DNA from: Gleimia europaea ACS-120-V-Col10b
GTDB lineage: Bacteria; Actinomycetota; Actinomycetes; Actinomycetales; Actinomycetaceae
Assembly: GCF_000411155.1 (NCBI RefSeq)
Contig: NZ_KE150266.1
Span: forward strand, 434,001-498,000
DNA length: 64,000 nucleotides
Direction of reading: 5' to 3'
The notes under the pieces are model-generated. The model did not search any database. It worked only from the letters and a program-made list of their open reading frames with translations, and was not told where the DNA came from. Every line of letters starts with the position of its first letter. The stretch's first letter is position 1. Shown one piece after another: positions 44,688 to 53,150 of the stretch. Position numbers and translations under genes: made by a program.

Positions 44688-45731
44688 ATGCGAGCTGCCG
44701 TTCTCAACGCCCCTCAAGACCTACAACTAACCGAAAAAGACGCTCCCGTAGCCGGCCCGGGCGAAGTTGTTCTCAAGATCGAAGCGAACACCCTATGCGG
44801 CACTGACTACCGGCTCTACACCGGCGCAAAAACTGCGGGCGTTCGCCCTGGTGCTGTTCCCGGACACGAAATCGCCGGCCGCGTACACGAAATCGGCGAA
44901 GGCGTAAACGCCTATTACCCGGACCTGAAGGTGGGGCAACAGGCCACCGTCTCTATCGTTGTTTCCTGCGGTGCCTGCCGAAACTGCTTGCACGACCGCG
45001 AACACCTTTGTGAAAACCTTGAGCTGTTCGGCTACGGTTACGACGGCGGCCTGCAAGAATACATGCTGGTTCCCGCCAACGTGGTTGCGCGCGGTAACCT
45101 TTTTCCCGTTGCGAAAGAACTCTCCCCTAAAGCTCTATGCCTTGCCGAACCGGTTTCCTGCTGCCTGAACGGCATCGCCAACTTCGGTATCAACCAGGCC
45201 GACACCGTGGTCATCATGGGCGCCGGCCCCATTGGCCTCTTGCACGCGCAACTAGCTATGCACGCGGGTGCGGCAAACGTGATCGTTTCTAACCGCGGCG
45301 CAGGCCGGCGTGAAATCGCTACCAAGCTGGGCGTCACTGCGGTTCATTCTGACGACCTCGTTCAAACCGTTAATGACGTGACGGCAGGGCGCGGCGCTGA
45401 CGTAGTCATCGTATGTATTGGCGTGCCGGAACTTGCCAACCAGGCGCTAGAAATAGCCGCTGACGGGGGCCGTGTGAACTACTTTGCGGGCTTCCCGAAG
45501 GGCTCCACCTCCACGATGGAGCCAAACCTCATTCACTACAAGGAACTGCAGGTCACGGGAGGTTCAAACGCTCGCCGCCGCGACGTAGCCAAAGCCATTG
45601 AGCTACTTCAAGACGGCGTGATCGACGTGGACGCGATTGTGACCCACGAGTTTGCACTCAGTGACGTACATTCTGCTTACACCGCCCTCCGCGACCGCAT
45701 CGGCGTAAAAGTAGCAGTAATCCCGGACTAG
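44688..45731 (+). CDS. zinc-dependent medium-chain alcohol/polyol dehydrogenase
   Basis: A 347-residue MDR enzyme. Catalytic zinc ligands Cys37 (LCGTD), His60 and Glu61 (GHE) and structural zinc Cys94, Cys97, Cys100 and Cys108 are all present. The NAD-binding GAGPIGLLHAQLA lies near 175. It resembles sorbitol/threitol-type polyol dehydrogenases. Divergent from the DhaK-DhaL kinase. Confidence 0.85.
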   Translation: MRAAVLNAPQDLQLTEKDAPVAGPGEVVLKIEANTLCGTDYRLYTGAKTAGVRPGAVPGHEIAGRVHEIGEGVNAYYPDLKVGQQATVSIVVSCGACRNCLHDREHLCENLELFGYGYDGGLQEYMLVPANVVARGNLFPVAKELSPKALCLAEPVSCCLNGIANFGINQADTVVIMGAGPIGLLHAQLAMHAGAANVIVSNRGAGRREIATKLGVTAVHSDDLVQTVNDVTAGRGADVVIVCIGVPELANQALEIAADGGRVNYFAGFPKGSTSTMEPNLIHYKELQVTGGSNARRRDVAKAIELLQDGVIDVDAIVTHEFALSDVHSAYTALRDRIGVKVAVIPD

Positions 45732-45744
45732 ACCGGCAGTTTTT

Positions 45745-45775
45745 ATGGGGCCAGTTCAACGCGAGCTGGCCCCAT
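45745..45775. terminator. hairpin between convergent dehydrogenase and GIY-YIG genes
   Basis: ATGGGGCCAG (45745-45754) pairs with CTGGCCCCAT (45766-45775). Confidence 0.6.
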
Positions 45776-45830
45776 GAAACATCTCCAGATAAGTAGCGCT
45801 GCGCTAGCTGTCCCTCGAATCTCCACTTTG

Positions 45831-46934
45831 TTAATTAATCGCGTACTGATAAACAGCACGAACCAGCGGCTTAGAATGCCAGCGCTTGAACATTCCTGAA
45901 GTATTTTGCCGCATAGCTTGCAACGCGAATTTTCTAGCTCCGTCAAGAACCTCGGGATATTGATTACAAAACTGTTCGAGGTCTCCTACCGCGTAGTTAA
46001 TCGCATCCGACTCCGCTGACGGATACGTAAAGGTAAACGCCCAAGCATCCAAGAACCCTCCATACGAAGACTCATACTCAAATCCCCAATAATCTTTTGT
46101 CCTGCCTGGCAAAACAGTTCCTGGAACTGTATTCAACCAACCGACACCCTCCATTAGTTCCAACTTTTCCGCCTTCGCATCTGGAAACTCACAAGCGCGA
46201 GGGAAGAACAAAAGCTCAATAAAGCCCGTACTCAACGTAGCCCAACGGCCTCCACTTGTGCTTGGGCAATCCGTAAGAGTCCAGTACTGCCCCTCAAGCT
46301 CAACCGCACTTGGAACCAGCTCCTTCAACGCAAAAGCAATATCGCGCAAAATCGGCTCTTGGTACTCCTTGGGAACTAGCCTTGCGAACTTCGTGGGTTC
46401 GCTCTCAAAACTTTCCAAACGTTGCTGTGCCCCTCGCAAATCATAAGGGCCATCACCGAGCGTCCACGCCTGCTGATCCTCAACCGGAATCACCAAATCC
46501 AACCCAGACGGCTGGTCATGCCCAACATTCAACATACGGTTACGCAAACGTCTACCGCTTGCCCGGAATCGTTGGATCTCTTGATATTCAATCGAATCCA
46601 AGCTCATTGATTCTGGCACCGGCATGAACCAAAGTTTCTCCACATCAGTCCACGGATCCACATGATTAGTGTTACCGTGCCGATGCTGAGCAAAACGCGT
46701 CACCACATTCTTTGCCTGACCAACATAGAACTCGCCGTTAGAAAACTCGAGCACGTAAATTCCTCGCCGGTTATGCGGGATAAGGGCTGATACGGAATCC
46801 AGCTCTCCCACTGGAAACCGCGCGTATTTGAGTTCAGAGGGCACCTCATTCGCGCCCGCACCAATCTTGGCAACCGACATCGTTTCAAGTTCATCCAAAG
46901 GCGTGCGCGAAGCACTTTGAGAATTGCGATCCAT
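45831..46934 (-). CDS. GIY-YIG nuclease domain protein with unknown C-terminal region
   Basis: A 367-residue protein. The GIY-YIG fold lies near residues 52-130: GIY (58-60), YVG (70-72), Arg80 in the NVVTRFAQHRHGN helix and Glu116 as the likely metal ligand. The remaining 240 residues are rich in aromatic residues and have no motif I recognise. It stands alone between terminator-like hairpins and a gene-poor stretch, which fits a horizontally acquired nuclease or homing-like gene. Role unknown. Confidence 0.75.
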   Translation of the reverse strand: MDRNSQSASRTPLDELETMSVAKIGAGANEVPSELKYARFPVGELDSVSALIPHNRRGIYVLEFSNGEFYVGQAKNVVTRFAQHRHGNTNHVDPWTDVEKLWFMPVPESMSLDSIEYQEIQRFRASGRRLRNRMLNVGHDQPSGLDLVIPVEDQQAWTLGDGPYDLRGAQQRLESFESEPTKFARLVPKEYQEPILRDIAFALKELVPSAVELEGQYWTLTDCPSTSGGRWATLSTGFIELLFFPRACEFPDAKAEKLELMEGVGWLNTVPGTVLPGRTKDYWGFEYESSYGGFLDAWAFTFTYPSAESDAINYAVGDLEQFCNQYPEVLDGARKFALQAMRQNTSGMFKRWHSKPLVRAVYQYAIN

Positions 46935-47547
46935 CTTGTTCCACCTCTACGACGCTAGAGAAACCAAACAACTCCAGCATTTGAAAGCACTATACCCACA
47001 ATTGCAACCCGCCAAGCAGGTCTCAAAACCTGCTTAAATATTGCGCGATTGCCGCACTTCACAGAAAACCACTCACGAAAACTTGTAATAACCAACTGTC
47101 TGTTCCTGGATTTTGCGCGTGGTTCCAGGCTTGCAGCTGTTGGTCAATAGCGTTATGCAAAACAGCTTCAGCATTTCTGAGGACGGTTTGCACAGCTGCA
47201 GTCAATTCTCCATGCATCGGTGAAGGTTAAGGGCCAGAAGGTCTGGCATTCGACATCGCCTGACCGCGCGTATATGTATGAATGCAAATTAATCACCGAA
47301 AGAGAGGCACTTGCGGCACTCTACACGGCTATGAAGAACCCTCATGCCCACAACGCTATGGGCAGCAATCGGGCGGTAGCTGCCGTGAAACTGGCGTACT
47401 CGCTAAAAGTTAGTTAAACGAAATATCCGTTTAGGGTGGACTATCACAAAAGTGGCGGGTTAATCCCAACAGGAGCCTTAGCCACCCGCAGGAATTAACC
47501 CGCCTGAAGAAAATCCACCCGTCGCTAGTACAAAACCAGGTGGCCGT
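46935..47547. other. gene-poor region with a small open frame and nested inverted repeats
   Basis: No convincing full gene is present. A plus-strand frame open from about 47193 and closing at 47417 (GTG 47220, 65 residues: VKVKGQKVWHSTSPDRAYMY..., then KLAYSLKVS) looks protein-like but has no ribosome site and may be the tail of a lost gene. From 47433 to 47519 there are nested inverted repeats: outer GGGTGGA with TCCACCC and inner GGCGGGTTAAT (47454-47464) with ATTAACCCGCC (47494-47504). The inner hairpin could terminate pckG on the minus strand. Confidence 0.5.
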
Positions 47548-49395
47548 TTAGGCGTTAAACGCCCGCTCTATGCGCTCGTGCGCAGCCCAGATCTGCTCGG
47601 GAAGATTCTTGAACTGTGCAAGGTGTTCGCGGCGGTGGCCCATCTCCTTCTTCCACAGTTCAGTGTCGATAGAAAGAAGCTTATCCAGATCGGCGTCGTC
47701 ACCTTCGAAACCATCCAGATTCAGCTCTTCCTTCTTCGGCAAAATACCTACCGGCGTTTGCACGCCCTCAGCGCGTCCTTCCTTAACATCTAGCAACCAA
47801 AGCAGCGCCCGCAGATTATCGCGGTAGCCAGGCCAGAGGAAGTGACCGTCTTCCGGATCGCGTTGGAACCAGTTAACGTGCGCAAAAATGGGCTGTTCCT
47901 TCGCGGAACCAATTATCTTCAACCAGTGGGCCGCATAGTCCCCTTCGGGGTAGGACATGAAGGGGCGCATCGACATCGGATCGTAACGCAGCACGCCCTC
48001 CTTGCCCTCGGCCGCGAAAGTAGCCTGGGCGCCCAGGGTCAAACCGTCGTAAACGCCCTCAGTCAGGTCGGTGATTGCCCGGATAAGCGGCTCCCGGTCC
48101 TTTACTCGCCCGCCAAAGATGATGGCGTCGATTGGCACCCCTTGCGGTTCTTCGTAGTCGGGGGCCACGTTGGGCACGTTATCCAAAGACGTGGTGAAGC
48201 GAGAATTGGGGTGTGCCCACTCGTCGCCTTTGGCCTCGGAACGCTGCCGATCGGCCGTGCGGTCGGAAATCTTTTCGCCCTTCCAATCCAGCCAGCCGGT
48301 AACATCTTCCGGGTGATCCGGGGTCTTACCTTCCCACCACAGTTCTTGGGTTTCAGGGTTGTAAGCGACGTTGGTGAAGAGCGTCTTAGACCCTTCTTTG
48401 ATGGCGTCCATGGCGGTGGGATTAGACTGCCAGTTAGTGTCCTTTGCCACGCCGAACGCGCCGTATTCTGGGTTCATGCCGTAAAGCTTGCCGTCTTCGC
48501 CAACGTGCAGCCACACGATGTCATCGCCGTAGAAGTAAACTTCGTAGCGCTCACCCAAAGCGTCGGGAGCTAGCATCATAGCGAGATTGGTTTTACCGGA
48601 AGCTGAGGGGAAGCCGCCGCACACGTAGTAGGTACGATCCTCGAACTTATCCTTAATCCCGATCAGCATGAACTGTTCGGAAAGGAATTCCCCGGAAGCC
48701 CAGCCGTCGTAAGAGGCTTGGCGCAGACCGTGGGCGATCTTCCCGAGTAGCGCGTTGCCACCGTAGGAGGAACCGAAGTGCAAAATTGTGCGTTCATCGG
48801 CTACCGTGGCAAACAGGCGCTTGTCCTTATCGGTGCCCTGACCCAAGTTCTCCAGGTCGCCGGTCACGTGCACTGCGCGCACGAATTCTGCCGGATTTTT
48901 TAAATTGTTCAAATGTTCTACACCAACCCGGGCCATGCGGATCATGTGAAGAACGACTGTGAGGTTGTCGGTAAGTTCCACCCCGCGAGCCCACTTTTCT
49001 AGCGGCGATTTCGGCGGTGCCATCAAGTAGGGCACCACGTACATGGTTTTACCCCGGGAGGCGCCCTTCATACTTTCCAGCTGCCGGGCAGTTACTTCCG
49101 TGGCGTCGTGCCAGTTGTTGTAGATTCCGGCTTCTTGCGGATTGTGGGTGGCGACGACGGTGCGTTCCTCGCTGCGCGCCGTGTCCTTGTAGTAGGAGCG
49201 GGAGTAGTAGAGTCCATCGCCCGCAGGTGCGATTTCACCGGTGGTTAAGCCCTCAGTGATGAGCCGGTCGTCATCCTTTGCGGAAATGACTTCGATGGCA
49301 GCGGGTTCGGTAATTCCGGCCCAGTACGCTACGTACTCAGCTACTGCGGGGTTTTCCAGTCCGGCATTGCTGAGGATCTTGGCAATCTTATCCAT
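47548..49395 (-). CDS. pckG: phosphoenolpyruvate carboxykinase (GTP)
   Basis: A 615-residue GTP-dependent PEPCK that converts oxaloacetate to PEP for gluconeogenesis. The kinase-1 P-loop FPSASGKTNLAMM lies near 275, the metal site near GDDIVWL, the hyper-reactive Cys region YVCGGFPSASGK, and the R-loop near the start. The ATG at 49395 has a TAGGAG site on the minus strand. A perfect palindrome AACAATATTGTT (49423-49434) lies in the leader. Confidence 0.95.
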   Translation of the reverse strand: MDKIAKILSNAGLENPAVAEYVAYWAGITEPAAIEVISAKDDDRLITEGLTTGEIAPAGDGLYYSRSYYKDTARSEERTVVATHNPQEAGIYNNWHDATEVTARQLESMKGASRGKTMYVVPYLMAPPKSPLEKWARGVELTDNLTVVLHMIRMARVGVEHLNNLKNPAEFVRAVHVTGDLENLGQGTDKDKRLFATVADERTILHFGSSYGGNALLGKIAHGLRQASYDGWASGEFLSEQFMLIGIKDKFEDRTYYVCGGFPSASGKTNLAMMLAPDALGERYEVYFYGDDIVWLHVGEDGKLYGMNPEYGAFGVAKDTNWQSNPTAMDAIKEGSKTLFTNVAYNPETQELWWEGKTPDHPEDVTGWLDWKGEKISDRTADRQRSEAKGDEWAHPNSRFTTSLDNVPNVAPDYEEPQGVPIDAIIFGGRVKDREPLIRAITDLTEGVYDGLTLGAQATFAAEGKEGVLRYDPMSMRPFMSYPEGDYAAHWLKIIGSAKEQPIFAHVNWFQRDPEDGHFLWPGYRDNLRALLWLLDVKEGRAEGVQTPVGILPKKEELNLDGFEGDDADLDKLLSIDTELWKKEMGHRREHLAQFKNLPEQIWAAHERIERAFNA

Positions 49396-49422
49396 ATTTA
49401 TACTCCTAATTTCGGCAGTCCC

Positions 49423-49434
49423 AACAATATTGTT
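49423..49434. promoter_or_regulatory. palindrome upstream of pckG
   Basis: AACAATATTGTT, a perfect 12-bp palindrome about 28 bases upstream of the pckG ATG; a possible carbon-control operator. Confidence 0.4.
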
Positions 49435-49688
49435 AGTCTACCCGAAATTTTTGAAGCGACTTGGATTTAAGTCCTACCTGGAATAATTATGGTTTTGCAT
49501 CGGGATAATTCTTGGCTTGTGAGGAGTTTCACTAGCTCCACCACCATCAACCAGGCGCAACTCAACCGGGGCAAGGCTGAACCTGTCCTGGCTAGCCCAT
49601 TGTGACCGTGCTGAGCCTTGGCGTAGCTGACGACTTAGACGAGCCATCACCGCCACCAGAAGGAGAAGTAGACATCCTCAGATCTTGG

Positions 49689-49850
49689 CTACTCAACTGG
49701 TGACTCTTCAGGAGACTCTGGCTTGGGCTTGAATGCTAAATCAACTATGAACACTACGGTCCCACCGTCATTCACCTTACAAGCACCTTGCTCAGGACAG
49801 ATAAGCCCGGGAAAGAAATCACGGTGGGGCTTTGAAAAGAACGCAGGGCG
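49689..49850 (-). pseudogene. gene remnant, FKBP-like C-terminus
   Basis: A 54-codon minus-strand frame without a start reads HRDFFPGLICPEQGACKVND, then GGTVVFIVDLAFKPKPESP and a stop. VVFIVDL near the C-terminus resembles the last strand of FKBP peptidyl-prolyl isomerases (LVFVVDL). A low-confidence call; the remainder of the gene is missing. Confidence 0.3.
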
Positions 49851-49883
49851 CTAACATTGGATGCAAAATCGGGCTCTAAAAAC

Positions 49884-50054
49884 TTAGAATTCTTTACCTG
49901 CCATGATCTTTCGACCTGTCCATAGGGATACTGCGGTAAGCATGATCGTCACGGTCAGTAGCATTCCTGCGCTGGTGAGCGGAGGCAGGATTAAGGTTTT
50001 TGCTCCCCATTCGAAGATTGCTTGTTTGTTGGAACCAACAAAGGATTTACTGTT
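49884..50054 (-). pseudogene. gene remnant, C-terminus of a membrane protein
   Basis: A 56-codon minus-strand frame with no start encodes KQAIFEWGAKTLILPPLTSA, then GMLLTVTIMLTAVSLWTG and RKIMAGKEF before TAA. It ends in one clear membrane helix and a basic tail, as in transporter permeases. It looks like the 3' end of a deleted gene. Confidence 0.4.
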
Positions 50055-50212
50055 TTAGGGCTTTTAGCGGGCCTGGGGAGTTTTCAAAGGGCACAATTCT
50101 TTCTACTTATTTTAAGGCCGGGTTATTTTTCACGGGTTAAATACGTGATTTTATGTCCTAAGGCGAGAGGCCGGTGAAAAAATGTTCAAAGGCGATGACC
50201 ATTAGTACCCAC

Positions 50213-50231
50213 TTAGGTTAGCCTAACCTTA
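50213..50231 (+). promoter_or_regulatory. DtxR/IdeR-type iron box before glpD
   Basis: TTAGGTTAGCCTAACCTTA fits the 19-bp DtxR consensus at every position. It lies 46 bases before the preferred glpD start. Confidence 0.85.
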
Positions 50232-50277
50232 GGGCTGCTTCGGTTGCTCTAAATCAACTAATACGAATGGAGCTATG

Positions 50278-52023
50278 ATGTTCACAACGCAGTTATCGCC
50301 AAGCAGGCGCGAAGAGGCGTTACGCGATATGGAGGAAAAACCGCTTGATATTTTAGTGATTGGCGGAGGTGTTACGGGAGCGGGGATCGCACTGGATGCG
50401 GCAAGCCGTGGTTTGCGAGTCGGTATGGTCGAGGCGCAAGACTGGGCCTCCGGCACTTCGTCGCGATCTTCAAAGCTGGTGCACGGTGGTCTGCGATACC
50501 TTTATCAACTTAATTTTGCCTTGGTTGCTGAGTCTTTGAGGGAACGTGGCTTATTGCTTACCCACACGGCTCCGCATTTGGTGAAAGCACAGCCTTTTTT
50601 GTGGCCCATAAAAATGCGCGTAATAGAGCGGGCTTATTCGGCTGTTGGGGTGGGAATGTATGATGCCATCGCACAGTTTGCACATAGGGGTTCAGTGCCC
50701 ATTCAAAAGCACTACTCGAAGAAAGGGTCATTGGAGCTTGCGCCTGCGTTGAAAAAAGACGCACTTATTGGCTCTTTGGTTTACTACGATGCCAGGGTGG
50801 ATGACGCCCGTCTGGTGGTGAATCTGGTTCGCACGGCCGCTCAGTTTGGCGCTTTGGCTGCGAATCGCACCCAGGTTGTTGAAATGCTCAAGGATGGAAA
50901 CAAGGTGGTTGGCGCCAAACTTCGTGACATGGAAACAGGCGCTGAACATGTGGTTAAGGCAAAATCCATCATTAACGCAACGGGGGTTTGGACCGAGAAA
51001 ACGCAGTCTCTTTCCGGTTCTACGGGTGGCTTGAAAGTTTTGGCCTCCAAGGGCATTCATATTGTTGTGCCGAAGGAAAAGATTGATTCCAAAGTTGGTT
51101 TATTCTTGCGCACAGAGAAGTCTGTGTTGTTTATAATCCCGTGGAAGCGTTATTGGGTTATAGGAACTACTGATACCAAATACCATGAAAACAGGTTGGA
51201 ACCGGTACCTGATTCTGAGGATATTGATTATTTGCTTGAGCATGCGAACTCGGTACTGGCTAACCCGCTAACACGTGATGACATCATTGGGGCTTTCGCT
51301 GGGCTACGGCCTTTGTTGCAGCCAGGAACTTTGGACGGAGATAAGGCTAAGTCAACCAAGGTTTCCAGGGAGCACACAGTTACTGAAGCCGCTCCGGGGC
51401 TCACTGTTATAGCAGGTGGGAAGCTTACGAGTTACAGGCAGATGGCTGAAGATGCTGTTGATTTTGCCTTGGGTAAGGAGCTGGCTAAGCGAATACCGTG
51501 CGTTACCAGAAGCACTCCGCTTTCTGGAGCTGTTGACTATGAAGCTATGTGGGAACAGCGTGAGGCGCTGGCAAAGAAAAACGGTTTGAGCGTGGATCAC
51601 GTAGAAGATCTGTTAAACAGGTACGGAAGTGACATTAAGCTGATTTTCAAAATGATTGAGAAGGATCCTTCTTTGGGGAAGGAGCTTAAGGGCGCTGAAG
51701 AGTATCTGCGCGCAGAAATAGCGTTCGGTGTTTTGCATGAGGGTGCTTTGCATGTGGAAGACTTACTGGCGCGCCGCACCAGGCTCTGTTACGAGCATCG
51801 GGATCGCGGATTGGCTGTTATTGACGAGGTTGCGACAATAGCTGCGGATATTCTTGGCTGGGACGAGGCGGCCAAGGCGCACGAGATAGAAAACTACAAG
51901 GCACGGTGTGATGCCGAAGAAAAGGCGGAGGGTATAGTTAGCGAAGCCGAAGCTCAAAAGGTACGTGAGCAGGCGGTGCCTATAACCGAATTTATTGATG
52001 TGTCTCCGCAAATTGACGGTTAA
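50278..52023 (+). CDS. glpD: glycerol-3-phosphate dehydrogenase (FAD), GlpD/GlpA type
   Basis: A 581-residue flavoprotein that oxidises glycerol-3-phosphate to dihydroxyacetone phosphate and passes electrons to quinone. The FAD site DILVIGGGVTGAGIALDAASRG is at the N-terminus, followed by SGTSSRSSKLVHGGLRYL, and WVIGTTDT lies in the middle. A C-terminal helical domain follows residue 400. Two adjacent ATGs occur; the second (50278) has GGAG at better spacing. By eye the codon use is more A/T-ended than its neighbours, which hints at foreign origin. No glpK or glpF is nearby. Confidence 0.9.
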   Translation: MFTTQLSPSRREEALRDMEEKPLDILVIGGGVTGAGIALDAASRGLRVGMVEAQDWASGTSSRSSKLVHGGLRYLYQLNFALVAESLRERGLLLTHTAPHLVKAQPFLWPIKMRVIERAYSAVGVGMYDAIAQFAHRGSVPIQKHYSKKGSLELAPALKKDALIGSLVYYDARVDDARLVVNLVRTAAQFGALAANRTQVVEMLKDGNKVVGAKLRDMETGAEHVVKAKSIINATGVWTEKTQSLSGSTGGLKVLASKGIHIVVPKEKIDSKVGLFLRTEKSVLFIIPWKRYWVIGTTDTKYHENRLEPVPDSEDIDYLLEHANSVLANPLTRDDIIGAFAGLRPLLQPGTLDGDKAKSTKVSREHTVTEAAPGLTVIAGGKLTSYRQMAEDAVDFALGKELAKRIPCVTRSTPLSGAVDYEAMWEQREALAKKNGLSVDHVEDLLNRYGSDIKLIFKMIEKDPSLGKELKGAEEYLRAEIAFGVLHEGALHVEDLLARRTRLCYEHRDRGLAVIDEVATIAADILGWDEAAKAHEIENYKARCDAEEKAEGIVSEAEAQKVREQAVPITEFIDVSPQIDG

Positions 52024-52342
52024 AGCCGTGGGAATTTTTGCCTTTTAAATCGCTGACTCTAAGGCCTTGGAGGCGTGCGCTCGTTGCGTCTGTGCCTGAG
52101 ACTTTTTCGATTTGCTGTTGACCATAACCTAAGGTTAATTCATTCGCGATAAAACCGGAAGAGTTTTTCCGCATTAGCTGTAACAATTCCGTGGTCTTCC
52201 GGCAGGCAATTCCGAGAGCCAATAGAAAATTAGTTGCTTGGCAGACAGGCGCCTAAGATTGGCGAAGACCTCCTAGAGCCGCTGGATACGACCATAGGCG
52301 CACCAACTAACGGCAGTAGCTAGGAAGAAATTTTAAGCAGGA
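52024..52342. other. intergenic region after glpD
   Basis: About 320 bases without a convincing gene. TAACCTAAGGTTA (52125-52137) is an inverted repeat made of iron-box-like half sites but in the reverse arrangement. A 76-residue minus frame (51992-52222) has no ribosome site and overlaps glpD. Confidence 0.4.
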
Positions 52343-52940
52343 CTAAGCTTCCTCGATCAGTTCGGCCGCCTTAGCGGCGAGCTCTTCATCAAATTTCCCG
52401 AAAGCCTGATCTAAGGAAGCACCCAAATCTGCCTTATCCAGCAGCTCTGCACCAGATACGGTCACCACTTGATCCGCAAATTTTGAAAGTTCTGCGTGTG
52501 CCACTGCCGCTTTTTGAGCACGTTTTTCCCCTTCGAAAGGAATAGGCATGGTTACCAAGGCAGAAACCTGAGCCCCTAGTTGCTTGCCGATTTCGGCTAC
52601 AAAAGGTGCCACGCTAGAGCCGGTAAAGCCCCCCAATCCTGAGAGAACTACGACAGCGCTGGTGCCCTCAACTGCCTTGTGAATCTCACCCGCATGCAAG
52701 TCAAGGACTTCTTGCCACTGATCGTCGTCGACCTCGGAGACTCCGTCGATATCGAGGCTGGTTAACGCAATCTTTTTTTTGAGCCTGCGCCTGATCTAAA
52801 CTGTCCTGCGGCCGATTCACGGCCACGGTTCGCATGGAGATTCCAGTTGCTGCGGCTTCCTTCGCAAACTTCTGAGTGAAAACCTCAAGAACCGTGGTGC
52901 CCATTCCCCCGATACCAACAACTGCGGTTACCTCGCCCAT
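52343..52940 (-). pseudogene. miniature FtsZ/tubulin-like GTPase, frame broken at an A8 tract
   Basis: Two minus-strand frames (52940-52701 and 52699-52343) join at a run of eight A (plus-strand T8 52773-52780). With seven A they read as one protein of 198 residues: GEVTAVVGIGGMGTTVLEVF, then AVNRPQDSLDQAQAQKK-IALTSLD, and GLGGFTGSSVAPFVAEIGKQ followed by VTMPIPFEGEKRAQKA. These match FtsZ T1, the NTD-like loop and T4 (GGGTGTG becomes GGFTGSS), then the FEGRRR region. The long FtsZ C-terminal domain is absent. It is unlikely to be the cell-division FtsZ; it resembles divergent FtsZ-like proteins of unknown role. Whether it is broken in life is open. Confidence 0.7.
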
Positions 52941-53150
52941 GACTCCTCCAAAAAGCTAGCTGCAAATGATGTTCCCTTAGCTTATAAGCTAAGGAAATAA
53001 TGCGGCAGATTACTTCCGCTTTACTGTTTCTCACTTACCATTAGCACTATCCGGCTCCTACTATCCTTATAGAAGGAAATCTATTGTTCGTCACCGCAAA
53101 AACCGCGAGCAGTATCATTTTCCCAGTAAGATATTGCCAAGGAGAAAACC

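Larger units (their letters stand above)
49435..50212. other. decayed intergenic zone
   Basis: No intact gene is seen. On the minus strand two protein-like remnants without start codons remain (described separately at 49689-49850 and 49884-50054). A 60-residue minus frame at 49474-49656 has no ribosome site and is judged spurious. Confidence 0.5.

Noticed and set aside
49474..49656. 60-codon minus-strand frame upstream of pckG
   Set aside because: No ribosome site and low-complexity coding look.
52125..52137. Third DtxR iron box
   Set aside because: TAACCTAAGGTTA has the half-sites in the wrong orientation and matches the 19-bp consensus poorly.
51992..52222. 76-codon minus-strand frame after glpD
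   Set aside because: No ribosome site, overlaps the glpD end, and no recognisable motif; kept only as a note in the intergenic entry.
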